A stretch of DNA of 64,000 bases from Leishmania martiniquensis. Its lineage: Eukaryota > Euglenozoa > Kinetoplastea > Trypanosomatida > Trypanosomatidae. Position 1 is the first letter of the stretch. Each line of letters begins with the position of its first letter. Shown here piece after piece: positions 40,240 to 51,607 of this stretch. The position numbers and the translations under genes are program-made. The notes under the pieces are model-generated. The model did no database searches. It saw only the letters and a program-made list of their open reading frames with translations, and was not told where the DNA came from. The stretch covers positions 592,259 through 656,258 of the forward strand of contig NC_090154.1 in assembly GCF_017916325.1 (NCBI RefSeq), given 5' to 3'.

Positions 40240-42627
40240 CAGGGCCTCTGCTGAAGGTCGCTGCTGCTTGTCACTCTCTCACTCTTTTCCCCTGCTGCGA
40301 AATACTTTTTTTTTCTGTCGTCGGCGTGCGCGTGTGTGTCTGCGCACCGGTACTCCGTGAAGATCGCGGGGCCCATCTCTGTCTGTTTGTATCTCTCCCT
40401 CTCTCTCTTGCGGCGGTTTCATTTTGCTTCTCTCCCTTTGTGCGTGTGCACTTCCCCTCCTCTCCCTCCTCCCCTCTCCCTGCCCACACGTCCCGTGCCG
40501 GAGTGGGCTAGTGCTTTCCTTGCTTGTTGCGCTCCCTCTCACCCCCGCCGTTTCGCCTCCTCTCCGTCAGAGCGCACACAGGCGCAGATGTCTCTGCTCT
40601 GCTCTGCTCGCCGCTTTACTTGTTTCGGTCCGATTGGTTTCTTCTCGAACGTGTGTTGCGTGGTATAGGCTGGGTGCGTCTCTTGCGTGCGTGCCTGTAC
40701 AAATGCCTTCATGACGGTGCTGAGATCGCATGAGGGCAGACGTACCAGCTCTGGTGCTGCAGGCGGCGTCGTGCTGAATGTAAGCGCAGCGCCTTTGCGC
40801 CTTTTCGTGGGCGACTGATTTCGGCTTCTGTCTGCGCAGCTATGCGCTTAGACGGGGGTGGCCGTGGCGAAAAATGGATTGAGGATACACCCAAGCAGAG
40901 ACTCGCGCACACTCACAAAGGGAGGGGGGCTCGCGTCGAGCGGCACTGACGCAGAAGTGGCCCCTTGAACCGAATTCGGGTGCGGCAAGGGTGGCAAAGG
41001 GAGCAAGGGAGTAGTGCCGAATTTAGTGAGCGCAATGGCTGCAACCTGGTCGTGCCCATGCGCGTTTCCGCGCCTTTTTTTTCGTGCACCCTCTCTCTGC
41101 CGATAGCGTTTTTTCGATGTTGCATACCCTTCGCCCTCCCGCTCCCTTTATCATCCACCATCAGGGCCCGTTTGCGTTCGAATCCCCTTCTCGCGCTCTG
41201 TGTGCCCGCGTGTGCGTTTGTGTTCATTCACGCACACACGCACTCGCCATCTTTCCTCCACTTTTCTTTCTATTTGCTTCTGTCTTCTCTATGCTGCAGT
41301 CCCTCTGAAGTAGGCGAAGAAGGCGGTGACGCGCCCAGCGTGCGCGGACACCACCTCTGGAGCAGCTGCGTAGGGTCTTGTTGAGTGCAACCACCCTCGC
41401 TGCCGACGTGGTCTTTGTGCTCTCCAGGTAGGGTGATGTGTTCTCTGGTGCGGCGGTACATGTGTACCACTACCCCCCGGACACCATTCCTTTATGATGC
41501 CGTACTGAGGAGCATGGGAGGTGTGCGGGGCAGGGGGCATTCCCCCCTCTGCCGGGCCAGCGCCACGTGTGTGTGTGTGCCTTGACCAGCTCTTTCCCTG
41601 CTGCCCTCTGTGCGTCCCTTGAAGCCGTACCCCCATGCACGCGCCTTCTCCCTTCCCCCCCTCTTCACTCTCCTTCCCCCTTTCCCTTTCTCTGCCCGAT
41701 CCTCTCAGGGCACCCCTTCCCCCCACCTACGCCGCGCTCTCTTCACCCTCTGATTTGTCATGCACACACGCTCACATCGACTTGCATATGCGGCTCACTG
41801 TTTTACTCTGTTGAACGTGATGTGCGGCCTGCGCTGATTGCGCAAAAAAAAAAGAGAGACCGTAGAAGGTGGAGATGGCTCCGGTAGGTGGCCCATGTGC
41901 GTTTATCTTCTTTGATGGTCGTGTTGGCTACCTCCTTCCCGCATCTCTGTCCGCCACGTCGCTTTTTGTGTACGTCACATACGAAGTGAACGGCAGGACG
42001 TGCCAGCAGCCGCGTTGATGAGCGTTAGCGAAAACATACACACACACGCACACACATTGGTCTCACACGCCACTCGGAGGGCGTGACTGGCGATCGCAAT
42101 TGTGCGCTTAAGCAGGTGACAGAGTCACTACCGTCTTTCTCCTCTCGGTGTTCTGCATATCGCGCCGAAGAGGCCGTACTGATCTTCATATGCTGCCGTT
42201 TCTGCCGTGCCGCAGCGCGTGCCACACAGAGGCACCGACGTCGTCATTTCTGCATGGCGCTCGTGGTTGCGCCGCTGCAAACGACCGCACGGCATCCGCT
42301 CCCCGCCGCACAGAGAGGCAAAATAAAAAGAGCAAACGAAAGACGACATGTATCGGCTACCGCTGACGCACCCTATGTGACCGCTCCTCCACGCGCGACC
42401 AGAATGCATTGGCGTACACACGCCGTGAGCCCACCGCTGCCATGCGTTTCTCTTGAGCGCCCTTCTGCTCAAGGGCCGCCGTCTTCTGTTCTACGGGTGC
42501 TTTTCTTCCCCTTTTATCATCGATGCATCTTCCACCCCCCTCTCCCTCTCTCATCCGCCCCCTTTTTTGTGTACTCTTTGCAGCAAGGCTTCGTTGGAGA
42601 CGCAGGTTGAGGGAAATTCTTTTGCCA
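40240..42627. other. Long intergenic region
   Basis: 2.4 kb with no supported gene. Mostly C/T-rich (notably 40,370-40,500 and 41,600-41,740), with an A-run at 41,845-41,855 and a CA tract at 42,038-42,055. Confidence 0.5.
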
Positions 42628-45024
42628 ATGCGAGTGCACCGCTCTCGCACCCTGAGGGGGTCTCATCTTTGTACAGCGATAGCGTGGGTATACGTGTGTG
42701 CTTGCCTTGCCGTCTTCGTATCCACCGTGTGCTACGTGGTGGAGGTGCGTTCTTGCTGTCGCCCGCTTCGAAGAGACTACGATGCGATTGTTGAGACCAC
42801 ACACAGACTCGCGCGATTTCGTAATCTGCTCGATGTCCCACAGCAGCGGTTACTCTTTCGCGGTGTGTGGGCGAGGACAGTGTTCGACGCGCGGAGGGTG
42901 AGCGGAACGGTCGCGCGCCCTCGTGCACAGGCCGCGGCTTCGCTGTACAGTGTGCAGCAAATCGAGTGCTCTTGGCTTCCCTCGGCGAGCCCCGTACAGT
43001 CATTTTCCGCGGCGGCAAATGTATCGCCGCTTCTCTTCTTCATCCACGGCAGTGCCGGCGGCTATTCGCAGGGCAATTACTGGAGCTGCGCAGCGCAGTA
43101 CATCGGTAAGGCATTTCAGGCGCCTGTAGAAACCTTTTCCTTTGATTTCGCTAAGCAGGCAAATGTTCACCGTGGCCTACTCGTCGCGACCCAGGCAGAG
43201 TACGTAGCCGATGTGGTGGAGGCGACCGTGCACGAGAAGGGGAGTGCCGCCCGCGGAGACTTGCGCCTCCCTGTGTGGCTTGTGGCGCACTCAATGGGTG
43301 GATGTGTTGCTCGCATGGCCGCGCAGCTGTTGAGCTCAACCGTAACGCTGGCCGGCATTATCACCTTCAATGCACCGCTACGGTTCCCGCCACTGCTGCT
43401 GGATGCCCCGATGGCGGACGTCTACCGCGCTGTCACTGAGGCCGAACAGCAGCCCGCTGAGGGTTGTCCTGACTCTCCCCCTAGTGCTACCTTCACCAGG
43501 GTGACCAGCAGTGAACTACTTTACTCATGCACCGTAGGCAACTGCTCCGTACGGCGCTCCTGTCGTCAAGAGAGGGTTCGCCTGATCTCTGTAACCTCTG
43601 GGGCAATGGATTTGCAGATCGAACCCTCCACGACACACCCGTCTGTGTGGCGCAGCGCTTACGCCGTTTCCACATTCAACACGCTCCACCCCTCCTTCTG
43701 TGGGCGCTCGAATTCACACGACGACGTGTTACTCAGCCCTTGCACGATGGTGCTGGCAGCTCTCTTGCTTGTCTCATCCTCGATCGGCGGTGACAACACA
43801 GAACGGATTATGAGGTTGATACGAGACACCGCAGATGCCCATGAGCGTGATGCGCTGTCGGCTGCTTCCTTCTCCCCTGCCTTGTCGCTTGCCGCATCCG
43901 TAGGCCAGGCGCTGTGGAAGCTGCATGTATGGCCGTGTGCGGTCGCTGCTCTGTACTCCCACGTGCTTTTGTCTGGCCTGCACCCCCACTTGAGACGGGT
44001 GGCGCAGGCGGTGCCGCTGCGAGAGAGGGCGATGTTTAGCGCGCGCCATTTTGTTGCTGAGGCGCTTTCTAAGCCGTTTATGTCAGCTACCATCACCTTC
44101 GGTTTCTTCTATACCTGCGCGCTGGCCCACGCGACTTCGACCACCGTGAGTCTTTGGCTCTTTGGCGGGTGGGAGTCGCAGGTGGCTCGTGCCCCTTGGA
44201 ACTGGGCATGGCTCCCACAATGGCGCGTCACGTCCGCCAGCGTCGCTGCCCCGACGTCTCTGATGTTCCTCAGGGTCGCTTTCATGTTCGCCTCTATGGG
44301 TCCTGTTGCACTCGGCACCGTAGTCGGAATGGCAGTAGTCCGGGCGGCACAAACGACCCATCAGCTGACGCGCGTGCTCAACTGCGGCTGTCCGAAGCCA
44401 GCAAGCCGGCGAGCACGGCGACTTCGGTCGGCTGTCGTGACATTGCTGCTTTTCTGCCTGGCCTGTGCACTCGTGGCATTTGGGGTAACTCTCGCCACAC
44501 GCGCGCTGGTGTGGCTCACACTGCTCCTTTTAGCTCCGCGTGCACACAGACTACCTGGTAAGGCTTGCGTGCAGGAGGGTGAGGCTGTGACCGTCCTCGC
44601 CGGCACCGTAACGGCGAACGCAGAGGCAGCGTCTTTGGAGAGCATGGCAAACGCCCAGGAGGAGGAGGCAAACAAATACCTTCCCAGCGCGCTGTACGGT
44701 GCCGTCTACACGCTACAGTTAAGCCCATTCTTCAGCATCCGGAACGCCATCATCTCGAAAACCTTCGAAGATGCTTCCACGTTGGACTGGCGCAACTACG
44801 CGGCTGAGTTGGGGGCGCTGTGGCTGCTGGTCGTTGCTGCCTCCACCCCCTTCCCATTCCACTGCCGGCGAGTGCCTCTACCTCTGAGGGTGAGCGTCGC
44901 GTGTCTCTCCGTCGCGTTAGTGGGGGTGGGGGTGATGGTTTCCCATCCGTTTGAGTCCTTCCGTGCGCTTCCTGCGCTGCTATGTTGCTTGCCTGCATAT
45001 GTACTCAGCACCATGCGCACGTGA
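42628..45024 (+). CDS. GPI inositol-deacylase, PGAP1-like
   Basis: 798 residues from the ATG at 42628. An N-terminal hydrophobic segment (about residues 14-34) anchors the protein. A lumenal alpha/beta-hydrolase follows, with LLFFIHGSAGG (oxyanion loop, about residues 135-145) and the nucleophile elbow VAHSMGGCVAR with S222. The C-terminal 350 residues contain at least five hydrophobic membrane segments. PGAP1/Bst1-type enzymes remove the acyl chain from the inositol of GPI anchors in the ER. This matters for abundant GPI-anchored surface proteins such as GP63. It is the last confident metabolic gene before the subtelomeric zone. Confidence 0.88.
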   Translation: MRVHRSRTLRGSHLCTAIAWVYVCACLAVFVSTVCYVVEVRSCCRPLRRDYDAIVETTHRLARFRNLLDVPQQRLLFRGVWARTVFDARRVSGTVARPRAQAAASLYSVQQIECSWLPSASPVQSFSAAANVSPLLFFIHGSAGGYSQGNYWSCAAQYIGKAFQAPVETFSFDFAKQANVHRGLLVATQAEYVADVVEATVHEKGSAARGDLRLPVWLVAHSMGGCVARMAAQLLSSTVTLAGIITFNAPLRFPPLLLDAPMADVYRAVTEAEQQPAEGCPDSPPSATFTRVTSSELLYSCTVGNCSVRRSCRQERVRLISVTSGAMDLQIEPSTTHPSVWRSAYAVSTFNTLHPSFCGRSNSHDDVLLSPCTMVLAALLLVSSSIGGDNTERIMRLIRDTADAHERDALSAASFSPALSLAASVGQALWKLHVWPCAVAALYSHVLLSGLHPHLRRVAQAVPLRERAMFSARHFVAEALSKPFMSATITFGFFYTCALAHATSTTVSLWLFGGWESQVARAPWNWAWLPQWRVTSASVAAPTSLMFLRVAFMFASMGPVALGTVVGMAVVRAAQTTHQLTRVLNCGCPKPASRRARRLRSAVVTLLLFCLACALVAFGVTLATRALVWLTLLLLAPRAHRLPGKACVQEGEAVTVLAGTVTANAEAASLESMANAQEEEANKYLPSALYGAVYTLQLSPFFSIRNAIISKTFEDASTLDWRNYAAELGALWLLVVAASTPFPFHCRRVPLPLRVSVACLSVALVGVGVMVSHPFESFRALPALLCCLPAYVLSTMRT

Positions 45025-45859
45025 ACCGTGCATGCGCCACCAGGAACAAGATAGCAAGCGCCTGTGAGATGATTGTGAAGAAGTGCCGGACATTTCGTCC
45101 TCATGTTGCTTCGGTGCCAAGTCGGAACTGAAGCGCCTACGGGTGGGGGGAGAAAGGGGAATACCCCAGTGAGAAAAACAAATCACTCATGGGGGCGTCA
45201 GCGGCTCTTTCCCTTTTGATCTCCCGCAGCTTCTTTTCCATCGCCTTCCCCTCCTCCCCATCGTTTTCTGTCGATTTACCTCGAACCCGCCATTAACGGC
45301 CCCTCCTACACACACACAAACACAGACACCACCACCAGCACCTACCCAATAGCTGCCCACGTGCACCTCAGTGCGTCGATCTGCCTGCTCACCCTTGCTG
45401 TTGCGACGTTTTTTTTTCGCTTTGGTGTATCTCCGTGAGGCACATCGGAGCTGACCGTGAGAGTACCGCAAGCGGAGCAGAGAGGGCTGAACGAGGAGGG
45501 CGCGGAAGGCCTCGCAAACGTGTCGGGGTGGCCTGAGGTCGGCGATGTATACCGGGACGGTTTGGGCGCAAGACAACGCGCGGAGCTTTGGCAGCGCCAA
45601 TGAATGAGACCGTGAAACTTTCCCTCGTTCTTCCCCTCTCTTCTTTGTGCGCGGCTGCGTGCAAGGCGTCAAGGCGTGGGCAAAGCGGCGACGCCCTTTG
45701 GCCCGTTTACAGGCGCCATCGGCTCCCTGAAAGAGAGCGCGCAGAGAAAGAGAGAAAGCGCCTCTGTAGCTCTACACTGTGGGGCCACTCCCCCTAGCCA
45801 GTGCACAGGGCATGCCCAGAAGTGGCCGCGTCGGGTTGGTGAGACGTGTCCTGCTGTAG
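45025..45859. other. Intergenic region, start of subtelomeric zone
   Basis: No supported gene. CA/AC patch at 45,308-45,330. The right part (about 45,650-45,860) may be a further, very decayed stretch of the TATE relic that follows. Confidence 0.45.
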
Positions 45860-47680
45860 ATCCAGACCCTGTGAGCCACTCGGCGATCCGAGCTTGGCCG
45901 CCCTCCGACCCCGACACCTCCTTCAGAAGCTCGGATAGGAGAAGAGCGTGCAGCCGCTGCTGCAGTTTCTGCCGCACAGGGGCAGTAGAGGTCCCCTACC
46001 GGAGCTCCACCTGCGTAGCGGAGGTGAGTAAACGGCGCAATCGGCGCGGAGGTGATGACGCATCACCGATCGTACAGGCGTAGTGGTGCGGCAGGAACCG
46101 TGCCACCCACGTGCAGGCTACCATCGTTGCTACTGCCTGTCTGTCTCGCGCAGTGTGCGCCGAGAGAAGAAACACGTGGCCACATCGCTTGCAGGCCCCG
46201 CAGGCATGTCGCGATGCGCAGGGGTCAGGTGGAGCAGAATGAGGCACTGTGGGCCTGCTGGTGGCCTTCTTCGGGCGCCGTGGCAGCACCCCCGCGATGC
46301 AGTGGAGGTCAGGTAAAGAGGCGAAAACACACGGCGGCCCGCGTCCGCAGGGTGCGTCGCATGCGCACCAGGCGCTGTAGGTCCCGAAGCGAGAGCGAAT
46401 CGCACGGCAGTACGCTCGCCTGTGCTAGCGAGCGCCGAAGGATGGGGCGTGGTTTCCTGTAGGCTGTGTAGGCCCACTTTAAGCCGCCACCCCGCAAGAC
46501 CGCTTGGGCTGATTGGACGGCCTTCGAGATGCTCTCTTCCGCCACTGGGAGGCCCTCTGTGTTCTTCTTTTGTACTTGGCGCCGCGCTGTCACATTCCGC
46601 CCCGGTCTGTGTGCTGGGCTCCGCCCCACCCCACCATGCCGCGCAATGTGCTGGAGCTGTGTGTGGGCTGCTGCTGCGGCTGGCGCGGCCCTCCGTCGGG
46701 GGTACCCGCGGGTGTGCAAGGGCTGCTATGGCTGTCTTCGCAGTCCGGCTCCGCCCCTGCGTGCGCATGGAACTCTTTTCCATGCTCTTCTCGAGCTGGT
46801 CTACCTGCTGCTTAGAGGGGAATACGCCTGCTGCGCCCCCCTGCTGCCCGTCTGCCCCGCAAACGAGTGCAAGCTAACTCCCACCCAGGATCAGCGTGTT
46901 CCTGCTTCCGAAACGCCTTTCCGCGTGGCGTCCAGAGGCTATTCCTCTCGGTCGGTCGCGCCACCGGCTATGTGCGGCGTGGCCTCCCCGAAAAACCAGG
47001 GCAATGAGCTCGTTCAGTGCGCTTGTGGGCAACATCGAGCAGTCCATGCGCATGGCGCTTGTGCCGCACATTTCAGCGTCCTCGAGATATCGGTGCTTGG
47101 CCAATGTGCAGTTGCGGTGGGCGGGCGAGGTCGGATGCCGGAGTACCCCTCCCCCCTCTCGTCCCTCTGTCACGGCGGTAAATGCGGACGCAGACTTGTG
47201 GACGCTATCCGTAAAGAAACGGCGCAGGCCACCGCCATCGTTGCGACTGGTGGTATGGGGGCGGGCGTGGGGTTTGGCGCGGGCCGCGACGTCGCGCCGA
47301 AGCCTCTCTTTTGCCCTGTCCTTTTTTTTCGGCTCGGCAAAGGAGTGACGCCCTCGCCCATTTCCGCCTGTCGTGCCATGTCGCTGCAAAAGGTGGTAGG
47401 GAGGAGGGGAGGAATAGATGCTGCTGCGTGGCTCGCGCCGAACAGAGTCGCGGATGAGGTCGCCGCCTTCGATGATCGCAGCTGGTCTCGCCGTAGCCAT
47501 CGCAGTTGGATTTCTCTGCGTCGGTCATCCCCGAGTGCACCACCACCACCACCACCTCTCCCCCAATCTCGTGGAGCGCTCTCTCATCGATGCCACCCCT
47601 CTCGTTGAGCGGCTCTGAGGCTTGGATGCGCCTCACGACAGGTTCCTCCGCGCCGACGTCGCCGCTTCTCGGCACGGCCT
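45860..47680 (-). mobile_element. Decayed TATE-type element, inverted (ORF1 and 5' part of ORF2)
   Basis: Reading the minus strand, broken frames match the intact element at 54,392-56,060 in order. Near 47,640, AEEPVVRRI...GGIDERALHE matches AEEVRQCI...GAVDEETFRA of ORF1. Near 47,085, CTLAKHRYLEDAEMCGTSAM matches WHLAKRLYGDFADTYAERIL. Near 46,890, RNTLILGGS matches TKPLIILGGG. At 46,450-46,400, ILRRSLAQASVLPCDSL matches ILQRYLPPGKALPCDTL of ORF2. Near 46,060, FLPHHYACTIGDASS matches FFSHHYACPIGDAST. Nucleotide alignment across the ORF1-ORF2 junction (46,570-46,830) is also clear. Many frameshifts and stops make it non-functional. The orientation is opposite to the host genes and to the intact copy. 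Confidence 0.8.
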
Positions 47681-48409
47681 ACGCGCTGGTGAGAGGAAGT
47701 GGAGCAACATCGTGTGCTTGCAATCGCGTTCTCTGCCCCCCTGATAAGAAAGCGCGAAGACGACCCTCTCCCTCGATCACAGTTTTCCCGTGCCCGTACA
47801 ACTGAGGGTTATTCTTTGATCTCCTCGCTCCTCCTATCGAATGCGCCGCATGGGAGCACGACGGCACACATGTGAGCGTCGGGTACTCGCTGCTGCTCTT
47901 CCCTTTCTTTCTTCACAACACGTGCCAGGGAGGCACCATGAGTAGTCCATCATCGCGTAATTCTCTGTCGCCCCTTCCCCGTCGTGGAGAGACGCCACGT
48001 GGTACACCGGCGTCAAAACCACCCCCACAGCGAGTGCGTGGCGAGGACCGCTCGTGCATTTGCTTTGCCAAACACGGCGCCGCCGCCCGCTTGTTGCTTT
48101 GCGGCCTCCAAGCCCTCGCTTGCTTCCCAGCAAGCGCACCAACAGGTGAGCTCATCTGGTGAGCTCTCGGTGCACAGCCCTGCCTATATAGGAGGCGGCG
48201 CAAATAGAGCCGCCGCCACCACCACTGCGTGCTGAAACACTTGAGGCGGCGCAGACAAGTGCCCGGCGCCCATTTTGCGATCACTAAAGCTGTCTCCCTG
48301 TGCTCTTCCAAACAAACTGATAGTCGGGTGTACGTGCTGTCGACCAGAGCCCCCCTCCCCCACGGCGCTGCGACTTCCGTCGTTGCGGGTGAAAGTGAGG
48401 TGTGCGGTC
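47681..48409. other. Subtelomeric spacer between TATE fragments
   Basis: No gene. It probably contains the decayed 5' leader of the inverted TATE copy, but I could not align it to 54,014-54,391 with confidence. Confidence 0.4.
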
Positions 48410-48600
48410 GTGGCCAGCGGTCTGCCGGACAGATGAAGGAGATCCGCGGAGCGCAGCGGAGACGCCGTGCCATCTGCTCCTCTCCATGTGGAGGCGTGCT
48501 CTGTAGCGCATGCGACCGGCAGGAGCGCCAGCAACATGCACTCGCTTCATTCCTTCTCTCTCTACCGACTCACACGACATCGACGCCACTTCATTCCCTT
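48410..48600 (+). mobile_element. Fragment resembling the 3' non-coding end of TATE
   Basis: Aligns in the same orientation with 59,944-60,110 of the intact element. Shared landmarks include TGGCC...GTCTGC, GCGGAGCGCAGCG/GCGAGCGCAGCG, a TGTGGAGG block, and GCGCATGCGAC followed by GCAGGAGCG, then a T/C-rich tract ending near TCACAC. Similarity is by eye, perhaps 65-75%. It is a solo tail with no body attached, head-to-head with the inverted relic. Confidence 0.55.
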
Positions 48601-48968
48601 CCCTCTGCCCTCCCCCTCTGCCGGTGTGATATGCCCATCGCCCCTACACGATGCAGCTCATCAGTTCCCTCGACCCTTAAGTTCACCCCCAAACACACAC
48701 GCCTCCGTACAGCAGAGCCGCCAACGTCCATCGTTACGCACGTGGCCCTGAGAACGTTTCGTTCCCTCTTGATGTCGTCGCCTCTCCCTCCCATATATAC
48801 ATATATACATATAGCGCCTTCTCTCAGATATTCTTTGAAAATGTCCTCATCGTTTCGTCTGCGCGTTTCTTTCCTGCCGCACCCCTCCTGCACTCTTCCG
48901 TGAACAATCGCCCAACGACGGTATATCTCATTGCAGAAATTCATTTATTCATTTTTACATCCAATATA
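48601..48968. other. Spacer
   Basis: C/T-rich with an ATATAC repeat (48,795-48,815). No gene seen. Confidence 0.45.
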
Positions 48969-49100
48969 AACAAAATAGAAAAGAAAAAATAGAAAAGAAA
49001 AAATAGAAAAAGAGATAAAAAACAAAAAACAAAACAAAAAAAGAGAAACAAACAAAAAATAAAAGAAGAAAGAAAAGAAAAAAAGACAAACGAAAAAAAG
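48969..49100. repeat. A-rich low-complexity tract
   Basis: About 130 bp of mostly A with scattered G, T and C (GAAAAAATAGAAAAG units repeated). It stands out in otherwise GC-rich DNA and could be an expanded poly(A) tail of a lost retroposon or a simple low-complexity tract. No target-site duplication is visible. Confidence 0.85.
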
Positions 49101-49330
49101 TTCGTTGCCTGCCAAGCAACAGTTTCCCTCCACGTGCGCTCAATCCCTTATCGTGTTTGCCGTCGCCTGGGTGTGCGCAGCCTTTTTTATTTTCGTTTTC
49201 TTCTCAGAGCTCTCCTCCTCTCCATCGCAGTTTTGTGTTTTTTTTTTGTTTTTGCTCCCTATTGGCTCAGATCTCTTTTCATTTCCCTGTCGTTGCCCTT
49301 TTTCATCTGCCTCTCTTCTCTCATCCTCAG

Positions 49331-49350
49331 TCTTTTTTTTTTGGTTTCAG
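49331..49350 (+). promoter_or_regulatory. Probable spliced-leader acceptor
   Basis: A run of ten T with a GG-interrupted T/C tract ends in TTTCAG, with AG at 49349-49350. The first ATG after it is 49399, which sets the start of the downstream gene and excludes the long T-rich upstream extension of the frame. Confidence 0.7.
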
Positions 49351-49398
49351 AACTTCCAGAATAAGAGACGCAAGCGTCGACGGACCGTCGCTGTAACG

Positions 49399-50700
49399 AT
49401 GCTGTCCTTTCGCATTGCATTGTTTTGCCTTTTTGTCCTTTTTTTTCGTTTACCCAAGGAGGCCAGCCAATACTGCGTCCTCTTCATGGTCATTTTATTT
49501 GTTTCGATCCGGCGCGGACTCCACAGTCACCGGTGGAACACCTTGCAAAGCCTCCGTACTTTCCTCCTCGGCCTGCTGTATGCGGTGGCGAAGAGGGTCG
49601 TGCGCGCTTATATGCTTCTTTGCGTGTTTCTTCTCTTTCTCCTGAATCCGTCACCTCATCGCTCGCGTGTTCTCCAGTGGCACCCGGCAGCTACTACAAC
49701 AAAGAGCGTGCAGCACCTGAGCGATAAGGGCGCGCCCTCCACAGATGACCGCCGCGCTCGCTCAAACAGCAGACGCGCCCCGAGCCCCGAACCTCGGAAA
49801 CCGAAGGACAACTGGAAGGAGCCCCCCCACCCCCACCGCACATCGTCTCACTCCACCCACACAGCAGCGACCCACTACAACGCCAATAGGACCTCACCGT
49901 CACCCACATCACCCGCTGCGAAGTGCTCCTCTTCAACTAAGCCGCAGCACCCTCTCTGCCGAGCACCTGACCCTGACACTGCTAGCTCGATCCCCATGCA
50001 GACTAGCAGCCTGTCCGCACAGTATGAGGCCTCTTCTCCATCCTTCAAGAGCCGATCCGGCTGCACTCAGCGTTATTCGGCTACGCTCCGCTCCCACCGC
50101 GCTCGCCGCTTTACGGTGAAGCGCGTGCTGTCATGGTGCTCGCAGGCGTTGCCACGCTTCTCTCGCGGTGGCGCCTTGACGAAATGGCGCACATCTGCGT
50201 CTCGCTGCTGGATGGCGCCGTGCATGGGCCGCGTTCTCTCCGCTTTCCCTGTGAATGCCCCGGCCGCGCCGCCGCAGCCCTGCGAAGTCGTCCGACCGCC
50301 CTCCCAGGGGGATGTGAATGGCAGGCTGCTCGCTGCGGGGAGCGCTTTTAGAGGTTATGAGCCACTGCGTGGTGCTAAGGGCAGCGGCAGCGGTGCGGCA
50401 AAGGCTCTGCTTGCAACGAGTGCGGAAAAGCTGAGGAGAAGCATACCTCCGCTCGCTTCCTCTCCGGGCACATATATTGCTCCTGGGCAATGTATTTTGT
50501 CCAGTACGGATAGTGCGTTGCCGCCTGCGCTGCAACATTACAGCTGGTGTCGGGAGTTCACCGAAGGTCTGCGTGCCGTGTCACCCTTATGTGTAGGGAC
50601 GAAGCCGCCGTCGTTTCGTCTTCCTCTGCGTGAGTGGATTGCGGAGTGGAACGATAAGGCAGGTAAAGTGCATGAAAGATTGCGGCGCTCTGCCGCTTAG
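49399..50700 (+). CDS. Membrane-anchored hypothetical protein with basic, disordered region
   Basis: 433 residues from the first ATG after the acceptor. Residues 1-85 contain hydrophobic segments (LSFRIALFCLFVLFFRL, YCVLFMVILFVSI, LLGLLYAVAK and YMLLCVFLLFLL), so two to four membrane passes are likely. Residues about 90-230 are a Ser/Pro/His/Arg-rich disordered stretch. The C-terminal 200 residues are moderately ordered, ending RLPLREWIAEWNDKAGKVHERL, with no motif I recognise. It is the last long host-type ORF before the telomeric repeats, sitting between TATE debris and the intact element. Composition shifts from T-rich to coding-like, so a real gene is likely, but the function is unknown. 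Confidence 0.6.
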   Translation: MLSFRIALFCLFVLFFRLPKEASQYCVLFMVILFVSIRRGLHSHRWNTLQSLRTFLLGLLYAVAKRVVRAYMLLCVFLLFLLNPSPHRSRVLQWHPAATTTKSVQHLSDKGAPSTDDRRARSNSRRAPSPEPRKPKDNWKEPPHPHRTSSHSTHTAATHYNANRTSPSPTSPAAKCSSSTKPQHPLCRAPDPDTASSIPMQTSSLSAQYEASSPSFKSRSGCTQRYSATLRSHRARRFTVKRVLSWCSQALPRFSRGGALTKWRTSASRCWMAPCMGRVLSAFPVNAPAAPPQPCEVVRPPSQGDVNGRLLAAGSAFRGYEPLRGAKGSGSGAAKALLATSAEKLRRSIPPLASSPGTYIAPGQCILSSTDSALPPALQHYSWCREFTEGLRAVSPLCVGTKPPSFRLPLREWIAEWNDKAGKVHERLRRSAA

Positions 50701-51607
50701 AGCGCTGCGAGTGCTTTGAAATCTACAGGGGGTGAAGGATGCGACGATGCGGGAAGAAGATGTATGTGTGTGTGTGGGGGGCTCGACGAGAGAGCGGACG
50801 GACGCGTCGTCGGAACTAAGAGGTGAAGCGCGGAAGCGATTGACCACCGAGGAGAGGGAGGGCCGAGGGCACGAGGCGGAAAAAGTGCAGGATACAGGAG
50901 ACGGAGGACGGGAGCTCGCCACCGCGCAGCCTATGACGAGAATGCTAGCCCCCCACGACGCAATCGACGGCAGCGCTCCAAACCATGTGAGCTCTGATGT
51001 GAAGAAACAGAAGTGCATCCTGAAGGCCAGGAAGAAGACAGCCAACGCTGCCGGGCAACCGTTGATCGCGTATTCTGTGCTCTGTGGCCACGAAAGTCAC
51101 TACTGGCCGGTAGACTGCTCCCCGGCCTTTTTGCTTATCTTACGCCCACCCTGAGACACTTGACCGTTGTGACTATAGCGTCCAGCCGCACCTCTCGTGA
51201 CATCTCCACGCCCACTGTGCGTCCGACGGCGGCCCTCTCCGCTGAGTCCGCCGCCAACGCTGTTCTTCCTCCGTCTTCGCCTCCTCTCTAAGCCGTGCGT
51301 CTGTTGTCTCCGTACACTTTGTTCTCCTTTTCGTATGATGCGATGTCTGTTGATGTGGTGGTGTCGTCGTGTTGCATTTTTTTCTCTCATCCCCCTCTCT
51401 CTCCCTTTCTTCCCTTTCCTTTTCACAGGGGTTTGCCTCTCATCTCTTCATCTCCCTCTCAGCGTCGGCCGGTGTGGATCTCTGTGTGTCCGCATTAGCA
51501 TCAATGTGTGCGTCGAAGTGGGCACGTGCGTGAAAATGTGCGTGTGCGCGCGTGTTTCTTTTTTCTTTTCCCTTTTCCTTTTTCCATTCTTCCATGTGCG
51601 TGTGTGT
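50701..51607. other. Intergenic region
   Basis: No strong gene. A 140-codon + frame at 50,732-51,154 has mixed composition and is not accepted. A C/T-rich tract ending TTTTCACAG (AG near 51,428-51,429) is a good splice-acceptor candidate, but several ATGs lie between it and the next ORF. Confidence 0.45.

Noticed and set aside
50732..51154. 140-codon ORF after the membrane protein gene
   Set aside because: Mixed composition, TG-repeat inside, no acceptor or recognisable motif; too weak to annotate as a gene.
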